DNA from: Bolinopsis microptera
Taxonomy: Eukaryota; Ctenophora; Tentaculata; Lobata; Bolinopsidae
Direction: 5' to 3'
Assembly: GCF_026151205.1 (NCBI RefSeq)
Contig: NC_087081.1
Coordinates: 3,973,246-4,037,245 of the forward strand
Length of the DNA: 64,000 bases
This document shows positions 32,801 through 44,800 of this stretch, one piece after another. A model generated the notes under the pieces. It saw only the letters and a list, made by a program, of their open reading frames with translations. It was not told where the DNA came from and searched no databases. Positions within the stretch are counted from its first letter, which is position 1; the number at the start of each line of letters is the position of its first letter. The translations under genes were made by a program, and so were the position numbers.

Positions 32801-35800
32801 CTCATCCTACACCAACTCACACATCATTATATGGTCTGATAGTCTCTCCTCCATACAAGCTATTTCCTCGCTCTCAACGAGGAGCAGAACTACTAGAGAC
32901 TGTTATGACACCCTTAATGCACTCGGATCGAACAACACTCTAGAGATCCGATGGATTGCAGCCCATATTGGGTTGTGGGGAAATGAAAAAGCGGATGAGC
33001 TGGCCAAGCTTGGCACGACCAGCGAACTCGTTTTGAAATGCCCAATCCCTCAATCTTACATCAAACGACAAATCGACAACAAAGTCCACAGACTGAATCA
33101 GGATATCTGGTTAACGGATGGTCCTAGACACACCAAACTAACACTTGGCCAAAAGCACACCAAAATAATTAATAATATAAACACGTCACTCATCAACAAT
33201 AGACAAGACTATAGAACCGCAGTCCACCTAATCACGGGCCACTGCGGCTTAAACAAACACCTCCACACCATCCGCAAATCAAGCACCAGTGCTTGTCCCA
33301 TGTGCGGAGACGGAGAGGAGACTGTCTCACACTTTCTTGGACAGTGCCCAGCTATTGCCCAACTAAGAGGTCAATACTTTCGGGACTACTACCTCTCGGT
33401 CAACGACATATTCGACAACCACCACATTACCACAATCGTTAACTTCGCAAACCGCACCAAACGCTTAATAGTACCAAAAGAACTGGATCAGACTGGCGTA
33501 ACTTAGCGCATTAACACATTACATATGCAGCCTTGCCTAACTGATTTCTAATCTCATCTGGTACCAAAGTGCGGTATTCCCATTCAGATCATTACCACCA
33601 CCGTCCTCCACAATTCACACTGTTGTCCCCGACAAACTCCCCCACATCCCAGAGGTAGGCAAAGCATCTTAATGCTATCCTCCAGTGGGCTTTCTATGCC
33701 CAGCCTCTCTCTAAAAAAAAAAAAAAAATAGAAGATGTTTTAATTTTGTCTTTGCCTTATGATGAGTTATACTTTAGTTCACTTTTACACATTTGCTCAC
33801 ATCAGCCGCTCTGACATGGTCAGCCGCTCTGACATGGTTTACCACCTTCCTTGTGTTGTTGGTTAATCATATGAGCGGGATATAAATACCTCATTTCATT
33901 TCATTTCATTTCATTTCATTTCATTTCATTTCATTTCATTTCATTTCATTTCATTTCATTTCATTTCATTTCATTTCATTTCATTTCATTTCATTTCATT
34001 TCATTTAAATTTAATTTCGATTTCGTTTCGTTTCGTTTCGTTTCATTTCATTTCATTTCATTTCATTTCATTTCATTTCATTTCATTTCATTTCATTTCA
34101 TTTCATTTCATTTCATTTCATTTCATTTCATTTCATTTCATTTCATTTCATTTCATTTCATTTCATTTCATTTCATTTCATTTCATTTCATTTCATTTCA
34201 TTTCATTTCATTTCATTTCATTTCATTTCATTTCATTTCATTTCATTTCATTTCATTTCATTTCATTTCATTTCATTTCATTTCATTTCATTTCATTTCA
34301 TTTCATTTCATTTCATTTCATTTCATTTCATTTCATTTCATTTCATTTCATTTCATTTCATTTCATTTCATTTCATTTCATTTCATTTCATTTCATTTCA
34401 TTTCATTTCATTTCATTTCATTTCATTTCATTTCATTTCATTTCATTTCATTTCATTTCATTTCATTTCATTTCATTTCATTTCATTTCATTTCATTTCA
34501 TTTCATTTCATTTCATTTCATTTCATTTCATTTCATTTCATTTCATTTCATTTCATTTCATTTCATTTCATTTCATTTCATTTCATTTCATTTCATTTCA
34601 TTTCATTTCATTTCATTTCATTTCATTTCATTTCATTTCATTTCATTTCATTTCATTTCATTTCATTTCATTTCATTTCATTTCATTTCATTTCATTTCA
34701 TTTAAGTTCATTTCATTTCATTTCATTTCATTTCATTTCATTTCATTTCATTTCATTTCATTTCATGTATTAAGCGGTGTAGGTATCTCAATAGTCAATA
34801 TGTGTAAAGTATTATGGGTCTCAAATTGTGACACTTCAAGTTGGGAAACAACCGTTAGCTTCACTTTTTAATTCGTTTGAGTTGTAAGTGAGAACTAGTG
34901 TATATTGTTAGTGTCAATTACTAATTACAAATCACTAATTAATAATTTGTGTGCTACTGTATACGAATTGTCATACCAATTGTATAGATAATGCAGTCAA
35001 ATGAGTCGTGTTACATTCCAAAGTACTGTCGTCTGTAAATGTTGTCGTAACTGATCCATCAGTCGTCCAAGAGAGCGCTGCAAAGTTCGATTTATTTTAG
35101 GATATTCGGTTTTTATGAAGGCTAAAGATAAGGTAGGGAAGTGTTTTTAGAAAGGCTTGATCTATAGTCTGTAAATAAAATATATTGCAATAGTGTACAA
35201 AAATAAGTAATTTCTTTCATATAGATACCTAATTTTCAGTCATTGTAAGTAACCTTACACCGAAGCAGCTCACTTACTTGTTTCATTATACCAATAGCAC
35301 AGAGGGTTGTAATACAAACTAAACTTGTTCTTATTAGTTAGCCTAATTCCGATTGAGATCTCTTGATCCTTCTTTAGATAACTAGGTAACTCGTTTGGCG
35401 GCTCAACATCTACCAATTTCGAGATGTAACGTTTATCTGTTAAATAAGTACATTATCTTAATAAGAAATTCATCAAGAAAATTTAGATCGCACTGCCAAT
35501 TATCATCACATACAATTTGACATGACCACAAATCCTTCATCAAACTCGTATCTATGTAATTGTATAGTTAAAAATAAAAGAGGAAATCGTGAACATTGAA
35601 CCTTCTAGATTGCTATTGAAATCAGTTTCAGGATCATGGTATAGGGAGACTATAAAAGATTGAGACCCCGCGAGAGCAGTTATGTTATTGAGGCTCCTTG
35701 GCAGTGTGATTTTTATTTCAGTCTCTTTTACCCCTGAAAGTTATAAAGTGGTTAGGAATTTCCCTTATATTATGAGATTACGTCAGAGTTGAGGAGTTGA

Positions 35801-38800
35801 ATGATCCAATTGTGAACTTAAACGTTTGTTGAAATAGAATTAGACATATCGAAGGGAAAGAATAAACATTTAAATACATTACCCTCTGCCATAGGAAAAT
35901 CAAGTGTTTCTTCCTTTTCTAGAGGAAACTTAACTTCCCATAAGACCACAGTAACCTTCTCTCCGTGAGTGGTTGTCAAGTCATTCTCATCTGATTGAAC
36001 ATTTTTCATGAAGGCTAGTCTTAGGTCTTTCGCTCTGAGGACAATCTAGATTTCAACTGTTATATATAATGAGATTTTTATGTTTTTTATAGAAAATCGT
36101 TAAAAATTGACCATTCAAAATGATTTGAAATAACTTATTATAATTTCGAAATGTTCACGAAATACCAACTGCTAGAGCCTAGATTCAGAAAGATATAACA
36201 AATACATGCTCCCACCTTTTCCGCAACTCAATAGAAACATTCGTTGAGGAGCTCATCTGAGTCAATATGATCATAACACCGTTCAGACTCAGTCTATCGC
36301 CATGTTCAAAATAAGATTGGTTATCTTTAAATTCTTGTAGCATCTCTTGTAGCAGTAACTGTAAGTACACTAAACAACGTGTATGTTGTTTCAATGTCAA
36401 ATTTACTAGTTCTCCTTCTAACACGTTCATGGAATCCAGGGTAAGGTCGCTTATCTTTTTTAGCTTGCAGTCCGATTGAACATTTTTCATGAAGGCTAGT
36501 CTTAGGTCTTTCGCTCTGAGGACAATCTAGATTTGTACTGTTATATATAATGAGTTTTTTTTTATAGAAAATCGTTAAAAATTGACCATTCAAAATGATT
36601 TGAAATAACTTATTATAATTTCGAGATGTTCACGAAATACCAACTGCTAGAGACTAGATTCAGAAAGTTATAACAAATACATGCTCCCACCTTTTCCGCA
36701 ACTCAATAGAAACATTCGTCGAGGAGCTCATCTGAGTCAATATGATCATAACACCGTTCAGACTCAGTCTATCGCCATGTTCAAAATAAGATTGGTTATC
36801 TTTAAATTCTTGTAGCATCTCTTGTAGCAGTAACTGTAAGTACACTAAACAACGTGTATGTTGTTTCAATGTCAAATTTACTAGTTCTCCTTCTAACACG
36901 TTCATGGAATCCAGGGTAAGGTCGCTTATCTTTTTTAGCTTGCAGTCCGATTGAACATTTTTCATGAAGGCTAGTCTTAGGTCTTTCGCTCTGAGGACAA
37001 TCTAGATTTGAACTGTTATATATAATGAGATTTTTTTTTTATAGAAAATCGTTAAAAATTGACCATTCAAAATGATTTGAAATAATTTGTCATAATTTCG
37101 AGATGTTCACGAAATACCAACTGCTAGAGACTAGATTCAGAAAGTTATAACAAATACATGCTCCCACTTTTTCCGCAACTCAATAGAAACATTCGTTGAG
37201 GAGCTCATCTGAGTCAATATGATCATAACACCGTGCAGTCTATCGTCATGTTCAAAATAAGATTGGTTATCCTTAAATTGTTGTAGCAGTAACTGTGAGT
37301 ACACTAGACAACGTGTATGTTGTTTCAATGTCCAATTTACTACTACTAGTTCTCCTTCTAACACGTTGATGGAATCCAGGGTAAGGTTGCTTATCTTTTT
37401 TAGCTTGCAGTCCGACCTTGTGTCGTTTATCCAGTATGTAGTCTAGGAATGGTTTAAAATTAAGACAATGGCAAAGATGCTTACATTGTAAAACATACTC
37501 AGCTATCACGTTAATAACAAATGTATGTTATATTAATTTAACCATATTTATTAATGACAATGTGCAGAATCAATCAATCTCTATTAAATTGCCTTAAATA
37601 GATTGATTTATTTGATACCTTGGAAAGAGATTTAAGCTTGCAATGAGCTTTAATCCCGTCACATGACGTATCCTTTTCACCAAGAGCAACATTTTCGAAG
37701 TTGCAGTTCAGTAACTTGTACTTGCTACAATTTTCCCCTGGTATAAATAAGTGTGAAATAACTTGGTTTAAATTATAATGGTATGGGTCGAAAATTGGTT
37801 GAGATATCTGTGTCAATATACTACTTTTGCTCCCTTAAAAATGAGTTTTGGGCCAGTCATCTAAAAACCAAGTTTCACAAAACTCCTCAATACAACAGAA
37901 AATTTCAAAGAAAGTTCTAACCTTTGACGGCGAGGAAATCTAAGTGAGTGTCTCCAATACGAGCATTGGAGGGTACACTGTGTGAAGCAAACATATACTT
38001 CTCTTTTTCTCGCAATATCTCACCCTCCTATTATAGATATCAAAGGAGGTTTTATTCAATTATAGTTTTCAAGTTTACAGTGAAAAATTTGTTTATTTTA
38101 TTTGCATACTTGATAACTGTACATTGTACAATTACACGTTAATTAAAAGGAATTTTTCAGATTTCAATAACATACTTTAAATAGTGGCTCAACACTTGAT
38201 TTCAGCTGATTCAAATCCGGGTTTAAGTTGAGCATGAACGTCTTTTCTATGAAATTCTCGGCTGAAATTATGTGGTGCGTTAAATCTAATTCTAATTAGA
38301 GGCAGCGGAATTGATTATTCTAAAACATTCTTTTCTGCATTTCAATTAATATTCTACTATTTACTTGATGCCATCAATTAAAGTCCGACTAACTTAAAAC
38401 CAAAACATTTGAATATTAATTCTACAAAGAGTATTCACATTGTGAAACCAGCGTAGTAAATAGAAAATTACGAATAAATGTAATTTAAGCTTACTAACCT
38501 GACGGTGGAAACGTAATGTTCAAACTTTCCGTCGCACCCGAAGAGCAGGTAACTCCTTTGATCCGACCCTTAACTTCGCTACTGCCTGACAGAAATATGT
38601 GGGCATATGTTTAATTCCGGGCACTCCCCCGTTCCTACCAGGTTAGGGGCAGCATTTAAAAAGCGCTTATAAGCGCTTTTCAATTCCTGCCCACCTGGCC
38701 ATGGATGGTAGGAATTAGGAAAAGCGGTAAAAATCGGTAAAAAAGCGATGAATAAGCCGCAATGAGCAATTAAAAAAAAGCGATTATAATCGATTATGAG

Positions 38801-41800
38801 CGGTTATAAGATGTAAAATAGCGTTTTTCTGACTGAATTAAAAAACGCTTATAAGTAGGTAGTGCGCCATCGACAGTGAGCCGCGCGTGCCGACTGTGGG
38901 ATGGTTTTTTAGCGCTAATTTCGGCCAGCACAATTTTCTTCAAACAAATAGATATTAAGTATTCTTCCGGACCTCTGATTGCAACAAAAATTGGTAAGCT
39001 TACTCATAGACTTACAAGAAATGTGTCCGAAAAGTTTAAAGCATATCCAACCATCAAACTGAAACATTATGTTACAGCTAAAAGCAGCGTATTTTGCCCC
39101 ATTTTGATCACTATATCAACTCCGATATCCACCAAATTTTTCGGACAGTTGTAAAAGCCCTATTGGAAGATCGTCACCAATTTTCAGAATGATCTCATTC
39201 AAGGAACTGAAGATATATCCAAATAATACGACAAAAATCAACGAATTTGGTCAAATTTGGTCAAATTACGCGACTTTTACAGCTAATTTTGCTCCAAAAG
39301 CCGCGCACCATCAAATATGGCACCTAGGCAAAACTCACTGATCTTTCCAAAAAGGTATGACAAATTTGGTATTGTGAAAATTCTCACAGTCTCTAGAAAA
39401 CAATGGTACAAAAATGTTTTAGATCCGAGCAAGTTTATTTTTATAGTGCACCTCCTATTATAAGCGCTTTTTAAGCGCTTTGCAAACAGCTAAATTGCAA
39501 CCCAATTATAAGCGCTTATAATCGCTTATAAATGGTTATAAATAGTTATAAATATATATAATACGGCCACGGCCAGGGGTGATTTGGAAGCGTCCTTGTA
39601 GGTTTATAACCTACCAGGAGTCAGAACTGATCGCGCCGCGTTGGACTCGTCGACGGTCCTAATATTTGAAACAAATATTTTACGAGTATCACCCGTTAGC
39701 TTATAAGCGCTTTCTAATTCCGGGCACTCTCCCGTTCCAAGGTTAATTGAGGGGCATTGAGAAAGCGCTTTTTAATTCCGGCACTCCCTCATTTCAAATC
39801 CAACCAGGTTAAGGGGCATTGAGAAATCGCTTATAAGCGCTTTTTAATTTCGGGCACTCCCCCGTTCCGACCAGGTTAGGGGCAGCATAGAAAAAGCGCT
39901 TATAAGCGCTTTGCTAACAGCTAAATTGCAACCCACTTATAAGCGCTTATAATCGCTTATAAATGGTTCAAAAAAGCGCTTACGAATCGCTTATCTGGCC
40001 GACCGCTTATCCATCACTTTTTACCGCCAACCCTACTGGAAAATCGCTTTCAAATCGTTTGTGGGGACTAGGACTTATAAGCGCTTTTATATTCAAAAAA
40101 GCGCTTTTTTGAATTATTACATCAATTATAGTCGATTATAAGCAATTTTTAAAAAACCGTTTATAATCGTAAAAAAATCGATTATGAACGGTTGTTTTTT
40201 AAAAAAGTGCCGAAAAAGCGCCCAATAAGCGATTATCAGCGCCGATAATCAGTTAAACAAAAATTTCAGTTAAACAAAAATTTCAATTTTATGCCATTTA
40301 TTACAGATTAAACAAGTTTACAATAAATCAATTTGATATTTAACGGAATCCTAATTCAATGTGCAGTATGGTTGTCACTCTTTAAATAGATTAGATATAG
40401 GTTGACGGGGCAAAGGAGTGTGCGTGCTGTTCGCTATTGCTCACACCAAACGGCAACCTAGTAAATGTTTTGTATGAACACCGGTCTCCATCACGACACA
40501 AAATTAGGATTGTAGAATTTATTGTATAACTATTAGTGCAGTGGAGGTAGCGGTGTGGTGCATTAATAGAGTGACAGCCTACTGATTTAGAGTTGTTTTT
40601 AAGTGAGCATAATGGGTGTATTTTTGGATCTAATGGCAACTTTAAAATTTGTTCTTTTAATCATTTATTAAATATCAGTTTAAAAATATATAAATCTGGA
40701 ATCTGTTCACTCTGTGAACCAGTCCTAAAAAAATTCCAAAAACCCTCCTAAATTAAATATTAAAAACGTCTCAGTAATGGAAATAGTCATACAATTAAGA
40801 AATTATCCAAATTCTTAATATCTACCTAAGAGAAAAATACCTACCTAAGTCAATTTCTACCTGTAATACACTAAATATTAGGTTAAATACATAGGTGGTG
40901 GAGTCAGCACACATTTACCAAAATCAAAATTGTTTAATAGGTGGAGCCTGTGGGCCGAGATCACTGGATTAAATTTGATGAAGGGGGTTGTTTTCAAATG
41001 ACAGCTGCATTATGTCATAATCGCTTGTGGTCCATGCCGAATCATTATAAGCATGTTGCAGCTTTAGAAGTGCCTTTTTCAGGCGACTTTTAGCAAGGCT
41101 AATCTTGTAGGAGTAGTCAAAGAGCTTAAGTTTAGGTGCAATTGTGTTCCAAATTTTGGTGGATCTTGATATAAAGTCATTAGATGGGAGTTGTGAAATG
41201 ATAGTGGTTTCCTTTCTAGAAGATGACTGATAATGCTGTTGCAGTGATGCTGGGCACCTTAGTTTTAGTATTTTAAAAACTTCCATAAATGTGTGATATG
41301 TATATAAATTTTTGAAAGCCAGGATGTTTTGTTGCTTGAAAAGTGGTTTACAGTGCTCTAGTTGGAAGAATGTATGGTCAAGTGCCTGGCTGTCAAACTC
41401 TCTTGTTCTTGCACATGTAAGGAACTTGTTTAGGTATGCCTCTTTATCACCAAAGAGGACCCGTACACAGTGCTTCTGAGACAGCCAGATACTTGCTGTC
41501 CTAAAGAGTGCTGCATCACCCCAAACTGAGATACAATATGTGAGGTGGGATTCAAATAGTGTGTGGTAGAGGTCTTTATGGAGTTCCTTTGGTACAGAGT
41601 CCCTAATTCTATTTAAGGTGGCAGAGGCATAGTTTAACTTTCGTTTAAGTGCTGTTATATGAGGCCCCCAGGAAAGCTGTTCGTCAATAACAACTCCAAG
41701 AAACTTAGTTGCTTTGGTTTTTTTAATTGGAAAGCCATCAATATGGAGTTGAAGCGAATCTGGCAATTCTACTGGTTTACTAGCCTTTGGTTTAAAATGC

Positions 41801-44800
41801 ATATAACAGCACTTTGACATGTTGATGTGAAGTTTGTTAAGGATCATATACTTTTTTATACAGCTTAGCAATTTGTTGCCTTTCTCATAAGCTTCTTCTA
41901 CAGTTTTTCCATCAATAAAAATGTTGGTGTCGTCAGCAAATAGTATGAAGGTTCCTAAATCCGAGGAATTGGCAATATCATTTATGTATAGAAGAAAAAG
42001 GAGCGGTCCCAAAACAGAGCCTTGTGGAACTCCATATTTAATGATAAGGTTTTCGGATTTTTCATTAAGGACTTCTGTATACTGTGTTCTATTTGATAAG
42101 TAGCTTTTAATCAGACAGTTTGCATTGCCTCTTATTCCATACCTATCTAGTTTTGTTAGGAGTGTACTATGGTCGATTGTATCAAATGCTTTACTCAAAT
42201 CTATAAATATAATAAAATTTCGTTTATGGAAACTTGCCAATTTATGTTTGTTTACTGTTTAAGACACATGACAATAATTTATTTACACACAGATGTCAAA
42301 ATTAGCCCCCTTTATTATACAATATGCAAATAAAACTATTTAAAAAACGACGAACACGTTTGTCCCATTTTCTCAAAATAACATTGATGATTGATGATTG
42401 ATGATTGATGATTGATGATTGATGATTGATGATTGATGATTGATGATTGATGATTGATGATTGATGATTGATGATTGATGATTGATGATTGATGATTGAT
42501 GATTGATGATTGATGATTGATGATTGATGATTGATGATTGATGATTGATGATTGATGATTGATGATTGATGATTGATGATTGATGATTGATGATTGATGA
42601 TTGATGATTGATGATTGATGATTGATGATTGATGATTGATGATTGATGATTGATGATTGATGATTGATGATTGATGATTGATGATTGATGATTGATGATT
42701 GATGATTGATGATTGATGATTGATGATTGATGATTGATGATTGATGATTGATGATTGATGATTGATGATTGATGATTGATGATTGATGATTGATGATTGA
42801 TGAGTTTTTAATACTTTCAACACTACTATATAACAAATAATTTTAGGCATGTACGCTAACATGGCGGCAAAGTGCAGCTGAATCGGCGGGTATGATGGGG
42901 ATCTGGGGAGCCAGATGGGTGTCTTGAGTTGTTCACTGCCAGTGTCTCCTTCTCTTCCACCCAGCATAAAGCTGGGTGGCTCTTAACTTCACTACCAGGT
43001 TGTACATTGATATCTGGATATTATCCGGTTGGATATTGACTAAATAAAAATTTAGTTATACCTATTTTTACCACTTTTTATCTCAATCAGTTTCAATTAT
43101 TCAACCTCCATAATACTCTCTTCTTTTATGAGTCCAGGATAACAGTTGCTGCATCCTCAGCAAGTTTCTTGTTGAGAGGATGGTTTTTTGATGATCTTGC
43201 TAGCATAATGACCACTGGTCGCTGCTATCACTGTTCTCATTAATTCTTTCTTCAATTTTGTTATTTCACCATTCAACTCACTTTCTTTCCTCAGCTTATA
43301 CACTTAATCGCTGACAACTGGTGGTGACTGCTCCTGATACCTTGACGGCAATCCAGTGAACCTGAATCCAGCTCCTTCATCTTGGTACAATACAATGTTT
43401 AACCTCAAAGATACTATTGAATCGCTTTCATCCGCTTCAACACAGGACCTAGCAGCCCTCATTAAAACTGCTCAGAAGATTATGGATTGTAGGCACCTGG
43501 ATGGACACTTGCAATTTATTCCAGATATAATTGACAGTGCAGTTTGTTCCGACTTGTTGGCTGAGTGTGATTCCCTCAACTTGTCGGCTTCATCCAGAAG
43601 ACCTGAGTCACAATGGCTCAGTGTAACCGACAGGCCTCCTAGGCACTAATGCAACGGTATACCAGTGTGAACTGTTTGCTCTCAACACATCAGCTCACTG
43701 GGCAACTATCAATATTTCAGAACCTGGGAGTATAACATTCTTTTCAGACTCACAGGCAGCAATCCTAGCAGTCACACACCACACAGTCACATCTAACTTA
43801 GTACTTGATACCATTAACTACCTTAACAAACTAGGACAAACCCACTCAGTTAATGTCAGGTGGGTCCCAGGACATGCAGGTATTCCAGGAAACGAAAGAG
43901 CTGATGAACTAGCCAGAGAAGGATCACTCACAATCGCTCTAGGTCCTGAACCCTTCATCAGCATATCCGAAGGAGCAATTAAGACGGCAGTAAAGGAGTA
44001 TTTACACGGAATTCATCTTCGTAGATACAGAAACACGGCACTGAGCGAGAAAGGGAAAATACCACTAACAATCCTACTCACCAAATATAAATACAGGAAT
44101 CTTGGACTTGCAGGAAATCATCAAAGATGGCTAACCTGGCTCTTCACAGGACATAGCCCCCTAGCCTACTTCCAATACAAGGCAAACAATTTCACATCCC
44201 CCCGTTGTGAACACTGTCCAGAAGAGGAAGAAACCTCGGAACACTTCATGTGTCACTGTATAGGATACATGACCATTAGGCTAAGAATTTTCGGTAATAC
44301 ATTTCTAACCTGGGAAGACATAGTATCAGCTAGAATTAGTACGGTTATAAAATTTATCGAGGCAACCAATAGACTACTAAAGGAGGATCTTTTCGAGGAT
44401 CCCATTAACCACTAATACAAATAGGACATCTTGCAGTTTTCTAGGCATTGACCGTCCCTGGAAGTCCCTGTCTCCCCATCGTTAACCCGTAAGGGGTTGC
44501 ACCAGGGGCGGTGGTAACAGAACTTCAAGACTCTCGGAGTCTGTTGTCGATATCTATGTATAATATATTTATGGTATATAATTTGGGAGTCCCTCTCTCC
44601 AGCAGCAGGAGTTGGAGAATGGGGACGCGTTGTGAAAGCCACCGCAAGGAAGGCTTACAGTCGACGCCGACCAATCAAAAGAAGAACCGACAGGCCTTAC
44701 ATATATGTCGATAGTAAGCCAGTACATCATGCTAAGGACATTACCACACTTCTTACTTTCAGTAAAGTTATGGAGACATTTAATGAGAGGTTTAATTGCA

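Larger units (their letters stand above)
31541..34766 (+). mobile_element. L2-like LINE in the receptor intron, with nested LINE and expanded tail
   Basis: An element on the strand opposite to the host gene: RT fragment (31541-32202), degenerate C-terminal coding sequence to ~32460, 3' UTR split by an RNase H LINE (32667-33728), a conserved 3' end (GAGCGGGATATAAATACCTC) and an ATTTC-repeat tail of 876 bp. It fills most of the intron between the GPS and TM1 exons. Confidence 0.82.
36000..37415 (-). repeat. Tandem duplication of a ~475-bp exon-plus-intron unit
   Basis: The block GAAGGCTAGTCTTAGGTCTT... recurs at about 36010, 36491 and 36966, spaced 481 and 475 bp. Each unit contains the 3' splice region and first codons of the following exon copy, the intron and the exon end. 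The first two units are nearly identical. The third is diverged and cut off at about 37415. Confidence 0.9.

Noticed and set aside
33891..34766. Telomere or satellite array
   Set aside because: Continuous with a LINE 3' end and of pentamer ATTTC composition, not a telomeric motif.
37417..37497. 27-residue phase 0-0 Cys-containing candidate exon in the receptor gene
   Set aside because: It would leave only a 13-nt intron before the next exon copy, and both its splice sites are poor. It could be an alternative exon but I could not place it.
38876..39154. 92-residue frame inside the third palindrome block
   Set aside because: No recognisable domain and the surroundings are non-coding repeat; possibly part of a transposon interior.
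42369..42802. CRISPR-like regular repeat
   Set aside because: A pure microsatellite without spacers, in a eukaryotic genome.
42302..42967. 221-residue repeat protein
   Set aside because: Translation of the 7-bp microsatellite; all frames look alike.
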